From Sulfurovum sp. (GTDB lineage Bacteria > Campylobacterota > Campylobacteria > Campylobacterales > Sulfurovaceae): a stretch of 22,357 bases of DNA. This document shows positions 7,884 to 14,422 of this stretch, one piece after another (the stretch's first letter is position 1; every line of letters starts with the position of its first letter). Under the pieces are notes generated by a model that ran no database searches, was not told where the DNA came from, and saw only the letters and a list, made by a program, of their open reading frames with translations. The stretch spans positions 1 through 22,357 of the forward strand of contig DQVY01000290.1 of the NCBI GenBank assembly GCA_015661535.1. Reading direction: 5' to 3'. The position numbers and the translations under genes were made by a program.

Positions 7884-9092
7884 TTAAGCAATAATCTTAG
7901 AAACAACACCAGCACCAACTGTTCTACCACCCTCACGGATAGCAAACTTAGTACCTTCTTCAAGTGCAACTGGAGCGATAAGTTCAACATTGATTTTAAC
8001 GTTATCACCAGGCATAACCATTTCAGTACCTTCTTGAAGGATCACTGAACCTGTTACATCTGTTGTACGAACGTAAAATTGTGGTCTATAGTTATTGAAG
8101 AATGGAGTGTGTCTACCACCCTCTTCTTTAGTAAGAACATAGATCTCTGCTTCAAAAGTTGTATGAGGTGTAATTGAACCTGGCTTACAAAGAACCATAC
8201 CTCTTTGTACAGCTTCTTTATCGATACCACGGATAAGTACACCACAGTTATCACCAGCTTCTCCACACTCCATCTCTTTACGGAACATTTCAACACCGGT
8301 AACAGTTGTTTTTTGCGTATCTTTAAGACCAACGATCTCTACATCATTACCAATACATACTGTACCTTTATCAACTTTACCAGTTACAACAGTACCACGA
8401 CCTTGGATAGTAAATACATCTTCAATTGCCATCAAGAAATCTTTATCAGTTTCTCTTACAGGCTCAGGGATGTATGAATCTACAGCATCCATAAGTGCAT
8501 ATATTTTTTCTGACCATTCACCAGCTGTACCAGCTTTCGCTTCTTCAAGTGCTTGGAATGCTGAACCAGCGATGATTGGTGTATCGTCACCTGGAAAATC
8601 ATACTCTTCAAGAAGTTCACGTACTTCCATCTCTACAAGCTCTAACATCTCTTCTTTATCTTCATCATCAAGCTGATCTTCTTTGTTCAAGAAAACTACG
8701 ATGTATGGAACACCTACTTGTTTAGAAAGAAGGATGTGCTCTCTAGTTTGTGCCATTGGACCATCAGTCGCAGCAATAACAAGGATCGCACCGTCCATTT
8801 GAGCAGCACCGGTAATCATGTTCTTAACGTAATCCGCGTGACCTGGACAGTCTACGTGAGCGTAATGTCTTGTATCTGTTTCATACTCTACGTGAGAAGT
8901 AGCAATTGTAATTCCTCTTTCTCTCTCTTCTGGAGCATTATCAATTTGATCATAATCCATAGTTGCTTGACCATTTTTAAGCCCTAAACACATTGTGATT
9001 GCAGCTGTTAATGTAGTCTTTCCGTGGTCGACGTGACCGATAGTACCGATGTTCACATGCGGTTTTGTTCGTTCGAATTTTTCTTTAGCCAT
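7884..9092 (-). CDS. tuf: Translation elongation factor EF-Tu
   Basis: 402 aa GTPase that brings aminoacyl-tRNA to the ribosome. The G domain shows the P-loop GHVDHGKT (about 19-26), the switch region ERERGITI, DCPGHADYVKNM and FLNKEDQLDD, where NKED gives guanine specificity. Domains II and III follow with TGRGTVVTG-like IQGRGTVVTGKVDKG, GEAGDNCGVLIRGI and the C-terminal FAIREGGRTVGAGVVSKI. Compared with E. coli EF-Tu there are two small insertions, about 3 aa after NKED and about 5 aa after the SAFQALE segment, which account for the length. The ATG follows AGGAG. It is placed after four tRNA genes, like E. coli tufB. Confidence 0.99.
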   Translation of the reverse strand: MAKEKFERTKPHVNIGTIGHVDHGKTTLTAAITMCLGLKNGQATMDYDQIDNAPEERERGITIATSHVEYETDTRHYAHVDCPGHADYVKNMITGAAQMDGAILVIAATDGPMAQTREHILLSKQVGVPYIVVFLNKEDQLDDEDKEEMLELVEMEVRELLEEYDFPGDDTPIIAGSAFQALEEAKAGTAGEWSEKIYALMDAVDSYIPEPVRETDKDFLMAIEDVFTIQGRGTVVTGKVDKGTVCIGNDVEIVGLKDTQKTTVTGVEMFRKEMECGEAGDNCGVLIRGIDKEAVQRGMVLCKPGSITPHTTFEAEIYVLTKEEGGRHTPFFNNYRPQFYVRTTDVTGSVILQEGTEMVMPGDNVKINVELIAPVALEEGTKFAIREGGRTVGAGVVSKIIA

Positions 9093-9127
9093 GCTATTCT
9101 CCTAGCGTAAAATGTTTTAAAGGCAGT

Positions 9128-9133
9128 ATTATA
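9128..9133 (-). promoter_or_regulatory. Candidate -10 element upstream of tuf
   Basis: The minus strand reads GGTATAATACTG about 40 nt before the tuf ATG, a perfect TATAAT. No good -35 hexamer is seen 16-18 nt upstream, but Campylobacterota promoters often lack one. It could give tuf-specific transcription in addition to the tRNA promoter. Confidence 0.4.
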
Positions 9134-9161
9134 CCTAAATTTTCTTAACTTATATAACCTA

Positions 9162-9203
9162 TATGGACAGAACTATTACACAAATGTAATACTTTTGTCC
9201 ATA
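9162..9203. repeat. 42-nt near-perfect palindrome between tRNA-Thr(GGU) and tuf
   Basis: Arms of 19 nt begin TATGGACA and end TGTCCATA around a TTTG/CAAA loop, with only two mismatched positions. It starts about 10 nt after the CCA end of the tRNA gene. No T-tract follows. It may be a tRNA 3'-processing structure, an attenuator or an inserted palindrome. Confidence 0.6.
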
Positions 9204-9212
9204 CTTTGGTTC

Positions 9213-9287
<75 letters not shown>

Positions 9288-9359
9288 ACAATATGTACAT
9301 AAAAGCGATTTCTTCGTTTAAAAAACAATTATTGAGTAGTTTGTTTGAGATTATTAGTT

Positions 9360-9390
9360 GCATCTACGGTATAGCGACTATCGCGTATGC
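9360..9390 (-). other. Imperfect hairpin in the tRNA-Gly to tRNA-Thr spacer
   Basis: The 163-nt spacer (9288-9450) holds no ORF or extra tRNA that I can fold. It does contain GCAT...ATGC and ACG...CGT outer pairs around an ATAG-TCG-CTAT inner stem. A second small inverted repeat, TGTGAA...TTCACA, lies at 9416-9435. Function unknown; RNase processing is possible. Confidence 0.3.
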
Positions 9391-9450
9391 CTAATGTGAA
9401 AGTTAATAATAGTTATGTGAAGTACATAATTCACACAGCTCCCAGATTGA

Positions 9451-9526
9451 TGGAGCGGGCGAAGGGATTCGAACCCTCGACAGCCTGCTTGGAAGGCAGG
9501 AACTCTAGCCACTGAGCTACGCCCGC
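9451..9526 (-). tRNA. tRNA-Gly (anticodon UCC)
   Basis: 76 nt with encoded CCA. Acceptor arms are GCGGGCG and CGCCCGC. The anticodon stem-loop is CCTGC-CTTCCAA-GCAGG, anticodon TCC. The T-arm is GAGGG-TTCGAAT-CCCTT with one G-T pair. Third gene of the tRNA cluster. Confidence 0.98.
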
Positions 9527-9550
9527 GTATTTATGCAACATAACAGTTTA

Positions 9551-9635
9551 TGGTGGTGGGTGAAGGATTCGAACCTTCGAAGACGTAGTCAGCGGATTTA
9601 CAATCCGCCCTCGTTGGCCACTTGAGTAACCCACC
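9551..9635 (-). tRNA. tRNA-Tyr (anticodon GUA)
   Basis: 85 nt, class II with a long variable arm. Acceptor arms are GGTGGGT and ACCCACC with discriminator A and encoded CCA. The anticodon stem-loop is GCGGA-TTGTAAA-TCCGC, anticodon GTA. The T-arm is GAAGG-TTCGAAT-CCTTC. Confidence 0.98.
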
Positions 9636-9686
9636 ACTTAAATTGTTTGTTTAATTCTGGTACAAACACTGATAATTATATTTCTA

Positions 9687-9763
9687 TGGAGCTGGTGAAG
9701 GGACTTGAACCCGCGACCTGCTGATTACAAATCAGCTGCTCTAGCCAACTGAGCTACACCAGC
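9687..9763 (-). tRNA. tRNA-Thr (anticodon UGU)
   Basis: 77 nt with encoded CCA. Acceptor arms are GCTGGTG and CACCAGC. The anticodon stem-loop is GCTGA-TTTGTAA-TCAGC, anticodon TGT. The T-stem GCGGG/CCCTT contains one C-T mismatch and one G-T pair, slightly weaker than usual. First gene of the tRNA-tuf operon, about 38 nt after the promoter -10. Confidence 0.96.
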
Positions 9764-9800
9764 GCCATCATTAAAAGTTATTCACTTAAAATGGACGGGA

Positions 9801-9829
9801 ATTATAGACAAAAACATTTTAAATGTCAA
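9801..9829 (-). promoter_or_regulatory. Consensus sigma-70 promoter of the tRNA-tuf-secE-nusG-ribosomal operon
   Basis: The minus strand has TTGACA (9829-9824), a 17-nt spacer and TATAAT (9806-9801), a perfect match to the sigma-70 consensus. A start near 9794 would place the first tRNA about 30 nt downstream. A full -35 box is unusual for this phylum and suits a stable-RNA promoter. Confidence 0.9.
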
Positions 9830-9917
9830 GGGTTTTTGTGAAATAGTTGAAAATTCCTCTTTTTTAGCTAATTTAACTAGAATACAAGATCAAAAAAGAC
9901 TGGATATAGGGCAAAAC

Positions 9918-10655
9918 ATGAAAATACTATTGGCACCAAGTGAAACAAAAAAGTCTGGGGGAGAACACTCCTTTCATCCAAATGCTCTGCTTTTTGATGC
10001 ATTGGCACCGCATCGTATGAAACTTTTACATAGCTATATCAATGTATTGCAGCAAGGCGACATGACCGTTTTGTCTAAAATGTTCGGCATTAAAAAAGAG
10101 GCAGATATTCTCAAACATAAAAAAGATATCATTCATGAGCTCACCATGAAAGCCATTGAACGCTACACAGGTGTAGCATTTGATTATCTTGGATATGACA
10201 CATTGAACGATACGGCACAAAAGTATGTAGATGACAATGTGATCCTTTTCTCAAACCTCTTTGGGCCTATTCGTGCAGATGATCTCATTCCTGAGTACAA
10301 ACTCAAACAAGGGGAAGCAGTAGGAGAGATAAAACCAGAAAAATTTTACCATGCACATGCTGCAGACTTGATGGAAGCATACTTAGCACAAGAGGAGATC
10401 TTGGATCTGCGTGCGGGGTTTTATGATAAATTCTATAAACCTAAAAAACCGTATACCACCCTCAAGTTCATTAAAGACGGCAAAGTTGTGAGTCATTGGG
10501 CCAAAGCCTACAGGGGGATAGTCTTGCGTGAAATAGCCAAAGCAAATGTGCAAAGTATAGATGCCTTTATGCAGCTTTCCATAGAAGGATTAGCTGTTCA
10601 TGAGATACAGACCAAGAAAAATAAAACTGAAATCATATATACTATAGAAACATAA
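9918..10655 (+). CDS. yaaA: YaaA/DUF328 family peroxide-stress protein
   Basis: 245 aa, close to the usual length of the YaaA (DUF328) family. E. coli YaaA limits free intracellular iron and oxidative DNA damage during peroxide stress; transfer of that role here is inference. The N-terminus MKILLAPSETKKSGG carries the family's (I/L)SPAK-like motif in the form LAPSETK. The middle has the typical GVAFDYLGYDTL stretch followed by ILSGLFGPIRA-like ILFSNLFGPIRADDLIPEYKL. The C-terminal part ends with an IEGLAVHEIQ segment. It starts the plus-strand gene set, divergent from the tRNA operon promoter, and a 32-aa gene follows after 9 nt. Confidence 0.9.
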   Translation: MKILLAPSETKKSGGEHSFHPNALLFDALAPHRMKLLHSYINVLQQGDMTVLSKMFGIKKEADILKHKKDIIHELTMKAIERYTGVAFDYLGYDTLNDTAQKYVDDNVILFSNLFGPIRADDLIPEYKLKQGEAVGEIKPEKFYHAHAADLMEAYLAQEEILDLRAGFYDKFYKPKKPYTTLKFIKDGKVVSHWAKAYRGIVLREIAKANVQSIDAFMQLSIEGLAVHEIQTKKNKTEIIYTIET

Positions 10656-10664
10656 AGGATCAAC

Positions 10665-10763
10665 ATGCGCCTGCCCTCTGATAAAACACTCTACAGAATT
10701 TTACTCTTCCTGCTTTTTGGCATGGTGATCCTCGGTCTTATTTTTGATACGGATCTCTCTTAA
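10665..10763 (+). CDS. 32-aa single-span membrane miniprotein, unknown function
   Basis: A small ORF that encodes MRLPSDKTLYRILLFLLFGM and continues VILGLIFDTDLS. It has a basic N-terminus, one hydrophobic span (about residues 10-27) and a short acidic tail, giving an N-in topology by the positive-inside rule. An AAAGGAT ribosome-binding site precedes the ATG by about 6 nt. It follows yaaA by 9 nt, and its TAA shares one base with the ATG of the SUI1-like gene (TAATG), so it is very likely translated and coupled. I do not recognise the family. It could act mainly as a translational coupler. Confidence 0.65.
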   Translation: MRLPSDKTLYRILLFLLFGMVILGLIFDTDLS

Positions 10764-11095
10764 TGAAAAAAAATCTATTTGAAATGGGTGCAGATCTTGG
10801 AGAAGAGTGGTCTTCAGACAATAAAGAGAAACCTTCTCAAAAGGTCTCTGCTGAAATGAAAAGTCCTGAAAAACATCAACTCTATTTTGCCAAAGAGAAA
10901 CGTCGAGGGAAAGTTGTGACTATCATAAAGCCTTTTTGTTTGGAAAAGAAAACCTTGCAGGCACTGCTAAAGTCTCTTAAAAAGAAGTTGGGTACAGGCG
11001 GCACTGTAAAAGAAGACACACTTGAGTTCCAGGGAGAACTTCAAGTACAGCTTAAACCTATACTTGAAGAGATGTCCTATCGTTTTAGGCACTAA
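10763..11095 (+). CDS. SUI1/eIF1-like translation factor (YciH family)
   Basis: 110 aa, similar in size to bacterial YciH. The C-terminal SUI1 domain (about 48-108) shows GKVVTIIKPFCLEKKTLQAL, then KLGTGGTVKEDTLEFQGE, the signature K-x-G-x-G-G-x-x-K-x-x-x-x-x-x-Q-G. It ends in a QLKPILEEMSYRFRH-type helix. The N-terminal 45 residues are charged and probably flexible. In E. coli, YciH affects initiation fidelity and discriminates against some messages; its role here is inferred. The start overlaps the preceding miniprotein stop by 1 nt. The 3' end overlaps the convergent SulP gene by 4 nt. Confidence 0.92.
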   Translation: MKKNLFEMGADLGEEWSSDNKEKPSQKVSAEMKSPEKHQLYFAKEKRRGKVVTIIKPFCLEKKTLQALLKSLKKKLGTGGTVKEDTLEFQGELQVQLKPILEEMSYRFRH

Positions 11096-12714
11096 ACAAG
11101 GTTCGATGTTGAGGCAAAGCGCCTAAACGATTCAAAGTCTTCAAAAAGAGACTCTTCGTCAATCACCGCAGGAATGAGATTTATTCTTCTCAGTCTGTCT
11201 TCTGGTTGCTTTTGGATCCCCGTCAAAAAGACTTCGATACCTCGCTGTTCCAACGCAAGTACAGCATCCTCAATGGCATACATCCCGCTTTGGTCTATAT
11301 AGGGTACATTTTCCATACGAAAAACCACTATCTTCACTTTGGGAAGCTCTGACATGATCTTTGAAAAATATGCAGTAAAGCCAAAAAATATAGGTCCCTC
11401 AAAAGACTGCACATAAATTGGAGACTGTGTGTTTCCCTCATCAAGCAAGCCGCCCATATCAGCATCAAAAGGTTTAAGCTGGGCACCCTTTTCCGCGAGG
11501 TCTCCCATTTTTTTCATAAATAACACCGAAGCCAGTACCATACCTACAGCAACCGCCTGAAGTAAGTCCGCAAACACAGTTAAAAGCAGTACAATAAACA
11601 TGATAACGACCTCAGAACGAGGCACATCCGTAATATGTTTAAGCCCTTTATAGTCAATAATATTGAAACCTACCGCAATCAATATCCCTGCCAGGACAGG
11701 CAGAGGGATAAGTGAAGCATATTCAGAAGCCCCCAATAATACAATGAGCAGTCCCAAGCCATGCACTACCCCGGAAAGACGTCCCCGTCCCCCTGCATCA
11801 ATGTTTACGACCGTTCTCATGGTTGCCCCTGCACCAGGAAGACCTCCAATGAGCCCTGCACCTATATTACCGATCCCCTGCCCTATGAGTTCACGGTTTG
11901 AGTTATGTTTTGTTTTTGTTTTATTGTCTGCGACTACAGAGGTCAAGAGTGAATCTATGGCACCAAGTGCAGCCAAAGTAATAGCCGGGATCACCATGAC
12001 CATAGGATGATGCCAATCCATAAACAAAAGTGTATCAATATGTACCTCGGGCATGCCTTTGGGAATATCACCAATGACAGGCACCTTCAAGCCGGCAAAT
12101 ACCGTCAAGACAGTTAATCCTACAAGTGCTACCAGTGAGGAAGGTAGTTTTTTACTCACCTTGGGGAAAAGATAGATAATAGCAAGGGTAGCAAGGGAAA
12201 GACCTACTGCCTGCATATTCATCTCTGCACCTATCTTTCCCAGCGAAGTGAATACATCTATAATATTGGCAGGAGAGCTGAGTCCAAAAAAAGGGAAAAC
12301 CTGCAACAGTATGATGATCAAACCGATCCCGGACATAAACCCTGAGATAACAGGATAGGGCATGTACCGTACATACTGTCCCAGACCCATAAGTCCCATA
12401 AGCACCTGGAATATCCCGGCAAGCACAAAGGTGGCGATAATCGTTCCAAAAGCCGCATCAAGAGACCCATACAGGGAAACTTCTCCGGCTATAATTGCGG
12501 CAGCAACCACCGCCATGGGACCCGTAGGACCGGATATTTGCGTTTTTGTACCACCAAAAACCGATGCCAATATACCCAGTGCAATGGCACCATAAAGACC
12601 GGCTATCGCACCCATCCCCGACTGTACACCAAATGCCAATGCCAAAGGAAGTGCCACAACTGCTGCGGTTATACCGCCAAAGATGTCTCCTGAAAGATTT
12701 TTTGTATCGATCAC
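11092..12714 (-). CDS. SulP family anion transporter (sulfate/bicarbonate permease type) with STAS domain
   Basis: About 540 aa. The N-terminal membrane domain (roughly 8-400) has many hydrophobic spans. It opens with DIFGGITAAVVALPLALAFG and the SulP hallmarks GLYGAI and QISGPTGPMAVV; GLIGGLPGAGATMRTVVNI is also typical. A cytoplasmic STAS domain (about 430-530) contains ENVPYIDQSGMYAIEDAV, with the usual serine in DQSG. The substrate could be sulfate, bicarbonate or another anion and cannot be fixed from sequence. I prefer the GTG at 12714 because AAGGA sits seven bases upstream. A TTG six codons earlier (12732) has no such site. The stop TAG overlaps the convergent SUI1-like gene by 4 nt. 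Confidence 0.92.
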   Translation of the reverse strand: MIDTKNLSGDIFGGITAAVVALPLALAFGVQSGMGAIAGLYGAIALGILASVFGGTKTQISGPTGPMAVVAAAIIAGEVSLYGSLDAAFGTIIATFVLAGIFQVLMGLMGLGQYVRYMPYPVISGFMSGIGLIIILLQVFPFFGLSSPANIIDVFTSLGKIGAEMNMQAVGLSLATLAIIYLFPKVSKKLPSSLVALVGLTVLTVFAGLKVPVIGDIPKGMPEVHIDTLLFMDWHHPMVMVIPAITLAALGAIDSLLTSVVADNKTKTKHNSNRELIGQGIGNIGAGLIGGLPGAGATMRTVVNIDAGGRGRLSGVVHGLGLLIVLLGASEYASLIPLPVLAGILIAVGFNIIDYKGLKHITDVPRSEVVIMFIVLLLTVFADLLQAVAVGMVLASVLFMKKMGDLAEKGAQLKPFDADMGGLLDEGNTQSPIYVQSFEGPIFFGFTAYFSKIMSELPKVKIVVFRMENVPYIDQSGMYAIEDAVLALEQRGIEVFLTGIQKQPEDRLRRINLIPAVIDEESLFEDFESFRRFASTSNLV

Positions 12715-12797
12715 TTTTCTATCCTTTTCCAAATAACAGGAAGTATATCAAAAAATGTTAACTAATATCTGTATATAGATCTAAAACGCAAGCACAC

Positions 12798-14072
12798 TTA
12801 ATTCCCGATAGCCAATGCATATAATACCATTTCATCATTTTCTACAAATTCATTGACCTCATCATCATAATACGCGCCAATACCGGAACATCCTACTCCT
12901 AAATACAAAGAAGCGACATAGAGTCTATGTCCTATGATGCCTGCTTTTTGGTAAAGGGCCTGATAGTTCTGTGATTTAGAAGTAATAAAAAATGCTACAG
13001 CACCTTGTTCGGAAAGAGAATACTGCTCCAAAGAGAGATAGCCTGCATGTCTGGCGAAATCTCCATGTTTGATATACTTGCCATCCTTATAAAGTCCCAA
13101 AGGCATATCCAGGACCCGATTTAAGACCATATAAATAGAGATATCTTCATCGCAGTCAGAAAGTACAGGCTGGTGTATGGCATCTATGATGTAGTTGAAC
13201 TGCCCTTTACTGATAGCTTCAGCGTTAAATCCTCTTTGAGAACGTCTATGCAAGAGTGTTTCCTGTAACTTTGTTCTGTTGTAGGTAAACACAGGAGCAT
13301 GCTTTTGGATTTGACAGCCTTTCAGTGTGCTGCTCTCTTCATACGCCTGTTCGATCAAAGGATTTTTTTCAAATGTTTTAGAGGCATCCACATAGGGAAG
13401 TTCAAATTCAAGAGGGGCAACAAAACTGTTTTTCACAGCTTGAGCCATCACAGCAGCAGACAAAAACCATTCACGATCTTCAAAACCAAACATACGATTC
13501 AGTTTTTCTCTTTCAATACCATAGCATATACGTACCGTTTCTTCTTTCAGTAAGGCCGCAGCTTCTATACTTCCCAAAAGATGCCCTGCATCCAAAAGAC
13601 AATAACGAAATGCTCTATTTTTATATTTCCAAGAAGAGCGGTAGTAGACAGCAGAGACCAAAAACATATACCCCTGCATTGCTGTTTCATACCCAAAATA
13701 CGGTTCCAGTCCTTCTGTACCCTGTAGAGGATGTAATAATGTTAAAGATGCAGTACTTACTTCATAATGGTAAACACCATCTTCTTTTCCCTCTACACCA
13801 CGTGCCTGAAAATAAAGTTCATTGGGATACAAAGCACCTGCAGAGGGATTAATACGCAAATAGTACTCGCCGTTTGGATAGGTTTTTTTGGCTGAGATCC
13901 CGGCAATATGATACAAAAAGTTGTCTTCCTCGTCATCCAAGTCTATTTTTGTTCTTCTATACAGTTCAGGATAGTTCTTATAGGTAGTGGGTTGATCTGC
14001 CCAATCCATCTGATTGGGATTGGTTCGCACAGAGTTATACGAATGTTTTGTATTCGCATGGTACCAAAACAT
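12798..14072 (-). CDS. SagB-like protein with two tandem nitroreductase domains
   Basis: 424 aa with two FMN-dependent nitroreductase-type halves. Half one (about 35-215) has YLRINPSAGALYPNELYF and YYRSSWKYKNRAFRYCLLDA, both hallmarks of SagB-type dehydrogenases. Half two (about 262-424) has LLHRRSQRGFN, the usual flavin-contact segment, then GHRLYVASLYLGVGCSGIGA. SagB enzymes oxidise azolines to azoles in peptide natural products, but no YcaO cyclase or precursor peptide is in the window, so a stand-alone redox role is equally possible. I start at the ATG at 14072, which shares one base with the DUF309 stop (TAATG) and follows an AAGAGGTG site. The frame is open 31 codons further into DUF309, but that extension looks spurious. 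Confidence 0.85.
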   Translation of the reverse strand: MFWYHANTKHSYNSVRTNPNQMDWADQPTTYKNYPELYRRTKIDLDDEEDNFLYHIAGISAKKTYPNGEYYLRINPSAGALYPNELYFQARGVEGKEDGVYHYEVSTASLTLLHPLQGTEGLEPYFGYETAMQGYMFLVSAVYYRSSWKYKNRAFRYCLLDAGHLLGSIEAAALLKEETVRICYGIEREKLNRMFGFEDREWFLSAAVMAQAVKNSFVAPLEFELPYVDASKTFEKNPLIEQAYEESSTLKGCQIQKHAPVFTYNRTKLQETLLHRRSQRGFNAEAISKGQFNYIIDAIHQPVLSDCDEDISIYMVLNRVLDMPLGLYKDGKYIKHGDFARHAGYLSLEQYSLSEQGAVAFFITSKSQNYQALYQKAGIIGHRLYVASLYLGVGCSGIGAYYDDEVNEFVENDEMVLYALAIGN

Positions 14073-14422
14073 TAAATAAACACCTCTTGATGTTTGCGTT
14101 TTAGTGTTTCTATCTTCTCCCTGGCTTCTTCGAACAAAGAGAGGTACACTATCCCTTCCCTGCACAGAGGTATGTACCTTTCATAAGACTCCATCACACG
14201 TCTTGCTTTTTTATCTGCATTGTTACGCTTACGTTTAAGATGTTCAAATCCTATGGCAGCATTAATGAAGCCTTTTACAAGATTTGCCAAAGGGTCTTTT
14301 TTCAAGCGGAGCGGATGCCATGCCTCTTCCATCACCTCATGGGCTTCAAAATATTCTCCCTCATCCAGTAACTTTAGGTACACTTTTAATGCACCTTCCA
14401 AATCATCATTCATTGTTAACAT
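14072..14422 (-). CDS. DUF309 family protein
   Basis: 116 aa, helical. The diagnostic motif is EYFEAHEVMEEAWHPLR at about residues 23-39, matching the DUF309 pattern F-x-A-H-E-x-x-E-x-x-W. It is followed by LANLVKGFINAAIGFEHLKR, which corresponds to the second conserved helix with a histidine. The paired His/Glu residues suggest a metal or small-ligand site, but no reaction is established for the family. Its ATG at 14422 shares its A with the TAA of the upstream YyaL-like gene, and its own TAA overlaps the SagB-like ATG in the same way. A second ATG at 14413 is a possible alternative start. Confidence 0.85.
   Translation of the reverse strand: MLTMNDDLEGALKVYLKLLDEGEYFEAHEVMEEAWHPLRLKKDPLANLVKGFINAAIGFEHLKRKRNNADKKARRVMESYERYIPLCREGIVYLSLFEEAREKIETLKRKHQEVFI

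Noticed and set aside
9288..9450. Missed tRNA in the 163-nt spacer
   Set aside because: No acceptor stem, T-loop or anticodon arm could be assembled on either strand.
14073..14165. 31-codon N-terminal extension of the SagB-like gene
   Set aside because: It lies in a different frame of DUF309, has no matching family residues, and the TAATG start at 14072 is better supported.
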